Assembly: GCF_003313505.1 (NCBI RefSeq)
Contig: NZ_QMHO01000010.1
Coordinates: 62,001 to 126,000, forward strand
Length of the DNA: 64,000 nt
Reading direction: 5' to 3'
Source: Pedobacter nanyangensis
GTDB lineage: Bacteria; Bacteroidota; Bacteroidia; Sphingobacteriales; Sphingobacteriaceae
Within the stretch, counting starts at the first letter, position 1. The number at the start of each line of letters is the position of its first letter. A program made the position numbers and the translations under genes. The notes under the pieces were generated by a model, which was not told where the DNA came from, made no database searches, and saw only the letters and a program-made list of their open reading frames with translations. Shown one piece after another: positions 17,202-25,212 of this stretch.

Positions 17202-17362
17202 GATTGATTTTGTTTTATGAATTGTCCGGAGCACAATGCTCCAGAAATGATACCTAATGAAGATAATAGCTTCCCAAGGAATGCATCAGAAGTGATGAAA
17301 GCTGCGGCAAGAGAAAATAGCATTATCAAACTGAGCAAAGCGATGATATTGTTTTGTTTCAT
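17198..17362 (-). CDS. 54-aa membrane protein of the bicarbonate operon
   Basis: ATG at 17360-17362, 36 bp after the CutA-like gene. The sequence starts MKQNNIIALLSLIMLFSLAA and has two hydrophobic segments, IIALLSLIMLFSLAAAF and LGIISGALCSGQF, with a short polar linker. The last codons overlap the next gene as ATGA. Tight coupling on both sides supports it as a real gene despite its size. The function is unknown; a small transporter accessory is one possibility. Confidence 0.6.
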   Translation of the reverse strand: MKQNNIIALLSLIMLFSLAAAFITSDAFLGKLLSSLGIISGALCSGQFIKQNQS

Positions 17363-17398
17363 TTTAATATTGGCTGATAGAAAGAGTTGAATACCTAG

Positions 17399-17710
17399 TT
17401 ATACCGGAATTGTATTTTGTTTCACCATCTCATCAAAACTGCTGTTTGAGCCGACAATTGGAGTGGAGATGATCAATACTTCTTCCCCTAGCTGCGCTTC
17501 AACCGCATGAACGATCTGGTTGGTCAAAAGTGATTTGGATTTGGCCGTGATTACATTGTAGACTTCTTTGGTAAAATTCCCATCCTTGATGGAATAGGAA
17601 ATATTATCCATATCAATTACTGCAGATGCGATGAGTTTAGCCTCAAGTAGGTGTTTAACCAAATCCTCTGCATCATTTTTTTTATCTAGGTAAATAATGA
17701 TATTGACCAT
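17399..17710 (-). CDS. CutA/PII-like small protein, candidate SbtA regulator
   Basis: 103 aa. The pattern INIIIYLDKKNDAEDLV-type start, HLLEAKLIASAVIDM, a central strand, VYNVITAKSKSLLTNQIVHAVEAQLG and ending EVLIISTPIVGSN follows the ferredoxin-like beta-alpha-beta repeat of CutA and PII proteins, which form trimers that bind ligands between subunits. The length equals that of the family. It lies 11 bp after isocitrate dehydrogenase in the operon that also encodes SbtA. In cyanobacteria a PII-like protein (SbtB) binds and regulates SbtA, so an equivalent role is a reasonable inference. The closest named relative by eye is the divalent-cation tolerance protein CutA. Confidence 0.6.
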   Translation of the reverse strand: MVNIIIYLDKKNDAEDLVKHLLEAKLIASAVIDMDNISYSIKDGNFTKEVYNVITAKSKSLLTNQIVHAVEAQLGEEVLIISTPIVGSNSSFDEMVKQNTIPV

Positions 17711-17721
17711 ACCGCTTTGTT

Positions 17722-19167
17722 TTATTGCCCCTGGCCTAATGAAAATGCAGCCTTTCCATTAAACTCATATAGATTTTCTGTTTTGATAACATCGATATTT
17801 AGATCGCTTGCCTGTTTTAGGAGTTGAATGATATCTTCTTGACTGATGCCGATTCCTACCTCTGATGTAAATCTGCATCTCCAATGGTCGGTGCAGAATG
17901 TTTCCTTGAAACCGTTGGGCCAAACCTTTACTCCCCTATTGGTAATCATAGAAAGCAGCACACCGCCACTTTCAAGTACAGAAATTTGTGTAGCCAGTTC
18001 ATTTGGATTGCTACCTTGCCAGTGCACAAATAGATCTACACCTACAAGTTTTTTCGCAGCTGGGGCCTTTCTTACGTATTTGGGTAGTTTTAAAACAGTA
18101 TCTGTAAACTGAGCGCTGACTTTTAAAAACGAGGGCTGCTCTCCCAAGTTTGAAATGAGGTGAGTGGTAAATTCTGTGGTGCTTACCTCTTTTTTGCTAA
18201 ACCCGCTTTTGAAGATATCACTAGTATGTATGCCTTCTTCAATGGTTTTCAACCAGGCATTCTGGATTTTCTGTGCAACGCCCGTTTGTCCGATGTGCGT
18301 GAGCATCATTACCGCAGCCTGGATGAGCCCTGAAGGATTACCGATATTTCTGCCGGCAATATCTGGAGCCGAGCCATGTATGGCCTCAAACATGGCACAT
18401 TCCTCGCCAATGTTCGCCGAGCCCCCTAGCCCAACCGAACCTGCAATTTCCGCAGCAATGTCCGAGATGATATCGCCATAAAGGTTCATGGTTACGATTA
18501 CATCGAAATCTTCGGGAGACTGCGCCAATTTAGCTGCACCGATATCAATGATCCAATGATCGGTTTTGATTTCTGGATATTCTAAAGCAATCTCATCAAA
18601 CACCTCATGGAACAATCCGTCGGTCTGCTTCATGATATTGTCCTTGGTCAGGCAGGTCAGCTTTTTTCTGCCCTGCTGTTTGGTATACTCAAAGGCATAA
18701 CGGATGATCTTTTCGCAACCGGGCCTACTGATCAGCTTTAGGCACTGTATCACCTCATCTGTCTGCTGATGTTCAATGCCTGCATACAAATCCTCCTCGT
18801 TTTCCCTGATGATCACCAGATCCATTACCGGATGTTTTGTGGCGACAAATGGGTGCAGACTAGTGCATGGGCGAACGTTCGCGTACAGGCCCATCGATTT
18901 TCTCATGGTTACATTCAAGCTTTTATAGCCCCCACCTTGAGGTGTGGTGATGGGCGCTTTCAGGAAAATCCTGTTCCTGCGAATTGTCTCCCAAGATTCT
19001 GCTGCTATGCCCGAAGTGTTTCCTTCTAGATAGACTTTCTCTCCCACTTCAATCTCGTCAATTTCCAATTGTGCGCCAGCAAGCTTTAAAATCCTCAAAG
19101 TGGCATCCATGATTTCCGGGCCTACCCCGTCTCCTTTTGCAACTGTTATTCTCGTCATATTGATCAT
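17722..19167 (-). CDS. Isocitrate dehydrogenase, Thermus-type, first gene of the bicarbonate operon
   Basis: 481 aa, longer than isopropylmalate dehydrogenases because of an extra C-terminal domain (about residues 345-481), as in Thermus-type isocitrate dehydrogenases. Active-site elements are visible: NVTMRKSMGLYANVRP (substrate Ser and Arg residues), IIRENEEDLYAG, the metal-binding DIISDIAAEIAGSVG, and the nucleotide loop HGSAPDIAGRNIGNPSG. It oxidises isocitrate to 2-oxoglutarate and CO2; NAD or NADP preference cannot be decided by eye. It heads the minus-strand operon and is divergent from a LysR-type regulator across 82 bp. Its product CO2 links it to the rest of the operon. Confidence 0.88.
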   Translation of the reverse strand: MINMTRITVAKGDGVGPEIMDATLRILKLAGAQLEIDEIEVGEKVYLEGNTSGIAAESWETIRRNRIFLKAPITTPQGGGYKSLNVTMRKSMGLYANVRPCTSLHPFVATKHPVMDLVIIRENEEDLYAGIEHQQTDEVIQCLKLISRPGCEKIIRYAFEYTKQQGRKKLTCLTKDNIMKQTDGLFHEVFDEIALEYPEIKTDHWIIDIGAAKLAQSPEDFDVIVTMNLYGDIISDIAAEIAGSVGLGGSANIGEECAMFEAIHGSAPDIAGRNIGNPSGLIQAAVMMLTHIGQTGVAQKIQNAWLKTIEEGIHTSDIFKSGFSKKEVSTTEFTTHLISNLGEQPSFLKVSAQFTDTVLKLPKYVRKAPAAKKLVGVDLFVHWQGSNPNELATQISVLESGGVLLSMITNRGVKVWPNGFKETFCTDHWRCRFTSEVGIGISQEDIIQLLKQASDLNIDVIKTENLYEFNGKAAFSLGQGQ

Positions 19168-19216
19168 GTATTTTTGATTGGCACAATATTCCGGGAAAGT
19201 TTTTATATATTTTTAT

Positions 19217-19240
19217 TTATGTTTGTAATGATATACATAA
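19217..19240. promoter_or_regulatory. Candidate LysR operator between the divergent genes
   Basis: TTATGT (19217-19222) and ACATAA (19235-19240) form a perfect 6-bp inverted repeat with a 12-bp spacer. It lies in the 82-bp divergent gap, 10 bp before the LysR start and 50 bp before the idh start. This fits the dyad of T-N11-A type bound by LysR family proteins. The flanking DNA is very AT-rich, so a chance match is possible. Confidence 0.45.
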
Positions 19241-19249
19241 AAATAATTT

Positions 19250-20173
19250 ATGAATTATACGCTACACCAGCTTCAGGTTTTTTTGAAGATCACCCAGACC
19301 AAAAGTATTACCAAGGCAGCCGAAGAGCTGCATCTGACCCAACCTGCGGTTTCCATCCAACTGAAGAATTTGCAGGACCAGTTCGAAATCCCATTGACAG
19401 AAGTAGTTGGGCGTCAGCTTTATGTAACAGATTTTGGCAGGGAGATTGCACATGCCGCAGAGAATATTCTCAATGAGGTCTATGCCATCAACTACAAAAC
19501 CTCTGCCTTTAAGGGACAGATAACTGGCCGGTTGAAAATTTCTGTAGTTTCTACGGGAAAGTATGTTATGCCCTACTTCCTATCGGATTTCATGAACGAG
19601 CACAAGGGGGTAGAGCTTGTGATGGATGTGACCAATAAGAACAAGGTGCTTGAAAGCCTAGAGAATAACGAAGTTGATTTTGCCCTGGTTTCCATCTTGC
19701 CAACCACCGTAAATGTAGAAAAATTGGATTTGTTGAATAACAAACTTTATCTGGTGGGTAATTCTTTGCCTACATTAAGCAAAAAAGCTACGGTAAAGGA
19801 GATATTTGAAAAGCTCCCTATCATTTTTAGGGAAAAGGGTTCGGGCACCAGGCAGACCATGGAAGCTTTTTTTAACAGGAATGAAATCGCTGTGCTAAAA
19901 AAGATGGAACTCTCCTCTAACGAAGCGGTAAAGCAGGCTTTGCTTGCCGGATTGGGCTACTCGGTCATGCCCTTGATCGGTATCCGGAACGAATTGCAGA
20001 ACAAGGAACTGCAGATTATACCGGTAAAAGGTCTTCCTATTACTACAACTTGGCGGATTGTATGGCTGAAGGGGAAAAAGCATTCACCAGTTTCCTTGGC
20101 CTATTTGGAATATCTTAACAAAAATACCCGGTCGATAATAGAAAATAAGTTCACTTGGTATGAACAATACTAG
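19250..20173 (+). CDS. LysR-type transcriptional regulator (CbbR/CmpR-like by eye)
   Basis: 307 aa. The N-terminal winged HTH is clear (LHQLQVFLKITQTKSITKAA, then LHLTQPAVSIQLKNLQ, about residues 5-50). It is followed by a linker helix and a periplasmic-binding-protein-like effector domain from about residue 90 (GRLKISVVSTGKYVMPYF). The overall pattern is closest to CbbR/CmpR-type regulators, which control CO2 fixation or bicarbonate uptake genes elsewhere. It is divergent from the bicarbonate operon, the classic LysR layout, so it most likely activates that operon and controls itself. The effector is unknown; 2-oxoglutarate or another carbon-status metabolite is a guess. Confidence 0.88.
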   Translation: MNYTLHQLQVFLKITQTKSITKAAEELHLTQPAVSIQLKNLQDQFEIPLTEVVGRQLYVTDFGREIAHAAENILNEVYAINYKTSAFKGQITGRLKISVVSTGKYVMPYFLSDFMNEHKGVELVMDVTNKNKVLESLENNEVDFALVSILPTTVNVEKLDLLNNKLYLVGNSLPTLSKKATVKEIFEKLPIIFREKGSGTRQTMEAFFNRNEIAVLKKMELSSNEAVKQALLAGLGYSVMPLIGIRNELQNKELQIIPVKGLPITTTWRIVWLKGKKHSPVSLAYLEYLNKNTRSIIENKFTWYEQY

Positions 20174-20348
20174 TCCTATGATCACGGAGCCTATTAGAGA
20201 CACCTGGTGGGCCTTGATGCTTACTTGCCCTTAGCCCTCAGATGGGATCATAGCCAATGCAAAACCGTAATCCTTAAAATACACCATTCATTACAGAAGT
20301 ACCACAGGCCAGCAATTATACGAGACTGTACATAAACACAAAAAACTA

Positions 20349-20501
20349 ATGGATCTACAGTGGTCTACCGCACCAAACGAACATCTGCACAAGATTGATT
20401 TTAACCTGGCGGCAAAGCTGGATATGGACGTGCTATGGGAGATCTTCCAGTGCGCCCATGAATGCTATGATCTGCTGTATCTCTGCTTTTGTAAGATTTA
20501 A
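20349..20501 (+). pseudogene. N-terminal stub of an unknown gene downstream of the LysR gene
   Basis: ATG at 20349 opens 50 codons beginning MDLQWSTAPNEHLHKIDFNL. From about 20433 the DNA is the antisense of the cytochrome c peroxidase 3' end, so only the first 28 or so codons are native. The composition is that of a soluble protein start. It probably marks a lost gene once next to the LysR gene. The rest of 20174-20348 shows no feature. Confidence 0.3.
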
Positions 20502-21225
20502 TTGAGCTGAAGACAGGGTTTGGTTATCTACCTTCAGGCCCAGCCCTGTACCACCCCCACGGTTATAAAAATCCATTACCTGTTCCAAGCTTTTGTATAC
20601 CCCGTTATGCATATAGGGTGCAGTTTTGGTAATATTCCTGAGCGTAGCGGTTTTGAAGGCATGTTTATATTGTGGATATGCGTAAAGGGCATACCGCCCA
20701 AGATCGGGATCTATCATGGTTCCTGTAGTGTCAGTATCGGCAGGAACGCCAAGAACCTCCGCTTCACTTTTGATAAAAAGTGGTGACTGCGTTCCATTGA
20801 ATAATGGCGCAAAATGGCAACTCCCGCACTTGGCCTTTCCCATAAAAAGATTAAATCCAGCTTTCTCATCTGCACTTAGCTGCTTGTGATCGCCTCGCAT
20901 GTAAAGGTCAAATCTAGAGCTAAAGGGGGATAGCGAACGTAGGTAGCTTGCAATGGCATGTTGGATCTTCCATGGGTCAGCACCGCCAGACTGGCCCGGA
21001 TAGGCATTATTGAATAACCTATGGTATCCTTTTCTGGAATTTATGATCAAGGCCGCCTGCTCCAGCGAGCCGTTCATTTCCTGTCTGTGGTGGACCACAT
21101 CAATCACCTGATCTTCTAGCGATCCCGCTTTTAGATCATAAAAGAAACCACGTTGCATGCCTACATAATTCAGTGTTGGTGTGTTTCTTAACAAAACTCT
21201 GCCGTTAGATATTCCCGCGCCCTTG
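20433..21225 (-). pseudogene. Di-heme cytochrome c peroxidase, N-terminal part deleted
   Basis: The remaining 260 or so residues start near GRVLLRNTPTLNYVGMQ and include AIASYLRSLSPF, one heme-binding motif CGSCH, ATLRNITKTAPYMHNG and the C-terminal helix. Family members have two CxxCH motifs and a signal peptide of about 330-380 residues in total; the first heme domain and the export signal are gone. The 5' end is joined in a different frame to a fecR stub at about 21215-21225, a clear deletion junction. The full enzyme would reduce H2O2 in the periplasm; this copy cannot be exported or complete. Confidence 0.8.
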
Positions 21226-21462
21226 GTCAAATGCCAGAAAATCATCAAACTTGGAGAATGCATCATGCAATTCCTCGTCATCTAGTCTAAAACTAAGCTT
21301 GGCCAACATTCGCTCTGCGTTATAAATTTCATCCAGTTTCTCTGGGTGCCGGGCAATCCAGTCCAACCAGAAAGCAATTGCCTCTGTATCTGTTTTAAGG
21401 TAATAAGCGATGAATGATTCATCAGCCGCAAAATCTTCCGAATGGTAATAGTTATAGTTCAT
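21205..21462 (-). pseudogene. FecR-type anti-sigma factor, N-terminal stub
   Basis: 85 codons beginning MNYNYYHSEDFAADESFIAY, then WLDWIARHPEKLDEIYNAER. This is the cytosolic N-terminal domain typical of Bacteroidota FecR proteins. The frame then runs into the cytochrome c peroxidase remnant (out of frame) and stops; the membrane helix and periplasmic FecR domain are missing. It follows the ECF sigma gene by about 100 bp, the standard order. Without its membrane and sensor parts it cannot receive a TonB-receptor signal. Confidence 0.78.
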
Positions 21463-21561
21463 TCTAAGTAAGTAAGAGCAGACAATTACAAATTACTTGT
21501 CAGTAATTTATTATAAGAGTTAGGAAACTTCAGTTTTTACCAGAAATTATTAAAAATATTT

Positions 21562-22122
21562 TTATTTGGCACTCAATTCGTCCCTGAGCTTGCAGATCGC
21601 TGCATACATGTGGTTGTAAACTGTTCTGGGTTTCAGTTTTAGCATCATCGCTATCGCCTCGTAATTCAGCTCGTCAAAAAATTTCAACTTGATAATTTCC
21701 CGCTGCATCTGCGTCAGCTCGTTAATAGCTCGCCATATTTTCACTTTCGTGTCGGCATCAGTTTCTGCAGAAATTAACAATTGCTCGTAAGAATTTTCTG
21801 TTAAGTACTCAAATTCTTGGCCGCTAATCTGATCTGTTTTTTGGTCTAATTTGATTTCTTTTAGTAGCCTATTGCGAACACAAGTTTTAAGATACGCTTT
21901 CACATGATTAACCTCTCCAACTTGAGCTCTTTTTTGCCATATATCACAAAAAATTTCATGTAGACAATCTTTTACTTTCTCTTTATCAGCGATCATCTTA
22001 AATCCAAATGCAAAAAGCTCTTGAAAACACTCTTGATACAATGTTTTCATTGCAAGCGCATCACCATTTCTAATATTTTGCCAAATTTTTGGATCCATTC
22101 GAAACATAAAAGTAAATAACAA
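21562..22122 (-). CDS. ECF sigma factor, FecI-type (Bacteroidota sigma-70 family)
   Basis: 186 aa; a second Met five codons in (MFRMDPKIWQNIRNGD) may be the true start. Region 2 is at about residues 20-85 (LYQECFQELFAFGFKMI, CLHEIFCDIW) and region 4 at about 120-180, with the HTH LNYEAIAMMLKLKPRTVYNHMY. Such factors direct RNA polymerase to TonB receptor/SusC operons under FecR control. Here the partner fecR is only a stub, so the factor may be unrestrained or simply orphaned. The gene itself looks intact. Confidence 0.88.
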   Translation of the reverse strand: MLFTFMFRMDPKIWQNIRNGDALAMKTLYQECFQELFAFGFKMIADKEKVKDCLHEIFCDIWQKRAQVGEVNHVKAYLKTCVRNRLLKEIKLDQKTDQISGQEFEYLTENSYEQLLISAETDADTKVKIWRAINELTQMQREIIKLKFFDELNYEAIAMMLKLKPRTVYNHMYAAICKLRDELSAK

Positions 22123-22483
22123 ATTTTAAATAACCATAATGTAGAATACTATTAAAGGCTGAGGATCGGCAATTCGTACTTAAATCAATAGCACAGCTAC
22201 ACCTACATTATAGTTAGAGGTTATCCACCAAATATCGACGGCAATAGAATCTTTCTTCTGCAACTTTAATCCAGATAGCTAGTAATGCTACGTTTGCTAG
22301 GCTTTTCTTTATCTTTTTAATTCTTTACAGGAAACATTAAATTGAATAGCTGGTCGAGAAGATATGTAGGAGAAATCGAAGCTCTGGGGTTTCATGGAGT
22401 TTGATTGTCACTTTGTTTTTTACCGATGTTCCTAATTGCTTGTAACTAGAACAACATAAGACTTAAATTAAATTCTTCAAGAA
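22123..22483. other. Intergenic region without recognisable gene
   Basis: 361 bp between the sigma-factor start and the TolC stop. It is AT-rich with no long frame, tRNA or clear hairpin that I can support. The sigma promoter should lie at its left edge. Confidence 0.5.
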
Positions 22484-23893
22484 CTATTGCACCACGAAAT
22501 TCTCGTTTAACCACTTGAGCTGATTATAACCTTTAATGAACTTCAAACGCAATTCTAAAATCTTCTCCTGTGCATCAATCAGTTTGTTTTCTCTGCTATT
22601 GATCAAGAACAAAGAACTTTCTCCAGCGTTGTACTTGGCTTCTTCTGCCTTTACCAAGCGCTCGTAGTTATCGATATTTTGTGTAGCGATATCTATCTGG
22701 TTGCGATAGTTAATCACCTCGTTTTTATAGGTATTCAACTTAGTGTTAATTTCTTGCCTTTTATAATCGATATCTAAAAGGTTTTGTTGCACTTTATTTT
22801 TCGCAATGCGATAATCGCCTCTGGCCTGCCTTAAAAAGATAGGAATTTCTAACTTGATACCATATTGATAATTGTTTTGGAACAAAGGGAAAAACTCAGA
22901 TCGGTAATTTTCCTTATTAAAGAAATTGTAGGTTAAATCTAACTTGGGCAAAAAGCTCTGAAATTTAAGTCGGCGTTCGCTTTCTAAAAAATCTTGCTTT
23001 CGCAGGTAATACAAAACCGATGCATGATTTCCTAAAGGTTGGCCGTTTAACCGTCCTAGTAGTGGCACATATTCTTGGTACGCCACATTGTTCATTAAGG
23101 TTTCGCTCGGGATAATGCCTTCCAAAATATCATAAGGCTGCTGGTTTTCCTTCCATAAAAATAAAGACAGCTCTTGCGTTGCCTTTACAAATTGTAGGTA
23201 AGCATCTTTCTGTTCTAGCTCGAAGCTCTGCAATTGCGATAGTGCCTCTGTGGTATCAATGGCGGCACGTTCGCCATATTGATAGGTTTTTTTGGTGAGT
23301 GCTAATCTATTCTGATTGATGGTTACCGCTCTGCTTTGCAGCAAAAAAAGTTCATATTCTTTCACCCAATTCCAATAGGCATTATCGGCAGCGAGAAGCA
23401 AATCATTAGTAAGTACAAGTTGCTCGGCCTCGGTCATCTGCAAGCCAATTCTCGCTTGGTCTAGCAACGCTCTTCGTCTATCGTAAACCAGATTTTTAGC
23501 TAGCGGAACCGTTAATCCAAATTGGTATAGACCACCACGGGTATCGCTGTTATTCAGCTTTTGTCCGTCGATATAGTTATAACTGCCATTTAATTCTATG
23601 CCATACCAAGTAGGAATACCCAAGCCAATGTTTGTTTCTTTGTAGTAATCGATGCCATCAATAGTTTTTTCACCTTTTTTACCTTCAACTACCGGATCAA
23701 AATTACCTCTAGCTCTTTGGATTTCTGCCCTCGCTATTTCATTTTGCAGTCGATATTTGAACGCTAATGGATGGTAGCTTTTAACGGCAGCTAAAAACTC
23801 CTGATGCGAAAGCCGCAGGGTATCTTGTCCAAAAACTGGCTGAACAACGCAAATTATTAAGAAAACTAAGACAAATCTATATCGCATTTTCAT
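22484..23893 (-). CDS. TolC-family outer-membrane channel protein
   Basis: 469 aa with a signal peptide (FVLVFLIICVVQPVFGQ). The mature part is long amphipathic helix and coiled coil broken by short strands, as in TolC/CzcC. It is expected to form the outer-membrane exit duct of a tripartite type I-like exporter. The start is 2 bp after the HlyD gene stop, so it is the last gene of a TetR-ABC-HlyD-TolC operon. The exported substrate is unknown. Confidence 0.88.
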   Translation of the reverse strand: MKMRYRFVLVFLIICVVQPVFGQDTLRLSHQEFLAAVKSYHPLAFKYRLQNEIARAEIQRARGNFDPVVEGKKGEKTIDGIDYYKETNIGLGIPTWYGIELNGSYNYIDGQKLNNSDTRGGLYQFGLTVPLAKNLVYDRRRALLDQARIGLQMTEAEQLVLTNDLLLAADNAYWNWVKEYELFLLQSRAVTINQNRLALTKKTYQYGERAAIDTTEALSQLQSFELEQKDAYLQFVKATQELSLFLWKENQQPYDILEGIIPSETLMNNVAYQEYVPLLGRLNGQPLGNHASVLYYLRKQDFLESERRLKFQSFLPKLDLTYNFFNKENYRSEFFPLFQNNYQYGIKLEIPIFLRQARGDYRIAKNKVQQNLLDIDYKRQEINTKLNTYKNEVINYRNQIDIATQNIDNYERLVKAEEAKYNAGESSLFLINSRENKLIDAQEKILELRLKFIKGYNQLKWLNENFVVQ

Positions 23894-23895
23894 TT

Positions 23896-25194
23896 CTATT
23901 TGGTAGTTGTTTCGGTTTTGGCGATGTAATAATCAGGTGGGAAACCGTTAATGTTTCGCCATAGCTCGTACCAAATAGGCACATCATTTAAAATAGCGAT
24001 GCCTTGCACACCAGCACCAATTTTTATTTGTGGCGGCCACGGTTTTTGCGTTTTATCTTCTACCACCAACGCTTTAAATAAACCATTAACGCTAATGTTA
24101 TTTTCTATGGCTACTACTCTTCCAGTAAAAGTTCCGTAACTGGTATTTGGCCAACCAGAAAATACAATGGCAGGGAAACCATCGAAAATACACATTACCC
24201 GTTGACCTTCTTTAAGCAATGGCAAATCCACAGGTTTTACATAAATCTCTACTGCGTAATCAACCTTTTTGGGCACAATGGTTCCAATGCTTTCGGTTTC
24301 TTTCAAAATTTCGCCAATACCAGCTTTGTTGAGCTGTACCACCTGCCCATCTTGTGATGCCACCACATAATACAAACCTCTCCTAGCTTGGTAATTTGCC
24401 GCCTGATTTTCGAGCTTGGCAATATCTCCAGTGCTGCCTTCAATTTGCCCCATGCTTTGGTAACGTTCGCCTTGAGTTTTGCTTAATTTTTCGGTGTAAT
24501 CTTGTATGGTAGCGTTCTGTTCTATGTTAGTTGCTACAATTTCCTGCCTGGTTTGCGCCAACTTATTTTGTGCCGCAGTTTTTTTAGCCACTGCATTTTG
24601 ATAACTCACGTTACGTTGTTGAAATTGTGTAAGCGACACCAAACCATCGTCGTACATCTTTTTCTGGCGATTGTATTGATCTTCACTTAACTTCAGTTCA
24701 TTATCCGCAGCCAAAAGTTCTGCTTCTTCTGCTGCTAGTTTATTATTTAACTGACTGATTTTAACCTTAAGCTGGCTCAATTTCAGTTCTCTTGCTGCAC
24801 TTAATGCGGTTAACTGATTATCTGTAGCGCCAACCTTAGCTTCGTAGTAACTTCTTACGCCCCTTTTTGCTTTCACTTGTTCTTGGGTGCGCTCTAACAA
24901 AAGTGGATCTAGGTAATCGTCCTTTACCTCTGTCAGTTGTAAAATGGTATCTCCTTTATTAACGTAATCGCCATTTTTCACGTACCACTTTATAATCTTA
25001 CCCGGAATAGGCGAATTAAGTTGCTGTGGACGTTGATCTTGGTAAAGCGTACTCACATTTCCCCTTACCTTGATATTTTGGGTCCAAGGTAAAAAGAGCA
25101 CCACCACACAAAAACCTAAAAAGATAAAAAACCACCTTTTTACTCGTGAGTCTCTATTAATATGATAAATGTTATCGATAGATTTTAACTTCAT
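23896..25194 (-). CDS. HlyD-family membrane fusion protein
   Basis: 432 aa. There is a short cytosolic N-terminus, one transmembrane helix (about residues 20-40, WFFIFLGFCVVVLFLPW), a lipoyl/barrel-sandwich segment PIPGKIIKWYVKNGDYVNKGD (about 68-88), a long coiled coil (about 95-265) and a C-terminal beta-barrel with VYVKPVDLPLLKEGQRV. It should link the inner-membrane ABC protein to the TolC partner, 2 bp downstream. The 18-bp gap to the ABC gene marks one operon. It resembles adaptors of type I secretion or bacteriocin/peptide exporters. Confidence 0.9.
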   Translation of the reverse strand: MKLKSIDNIYHINRDSRVKRWFFIFLGFCVVVLFLPWTQNIKVRGNVSTLYQDQRPQQLNSPIPGKIIKWYVKNGDYVNKGDTILQLTEVKDDYLDPLLLERTQEQVKAKRGVRSYYEAKVGATDNQLTALSAARELKLSQLKVKISQLNNKLAAEEAELLAADNELKLSEDQYNRQKKMYDDGLVSLTQFQQRNVSYQNAVAKKTAAQNKLAQTRQEIVATNIEQNATIQDYTEKLSKTQGERYQSMGQIEGSTGDIAKLENQAANYQARRGLYYVVASQDGQVVQLNKAGIGEILKETESIGTIVPKKVDYAVEIYVKPVDLPLLKEGQRVMCIFDGFPAIVFSGWPNTSYGTFTGRVVAIENNISVNGLFKALVVEDKTQKPWPPQIKIGAGVQGIAILNDVPIWYELWRNINGFPPDYYIAKTETTTK

Positions 25195-25212
25195 TTTCTT
25201 ACTCTTCTAAGT

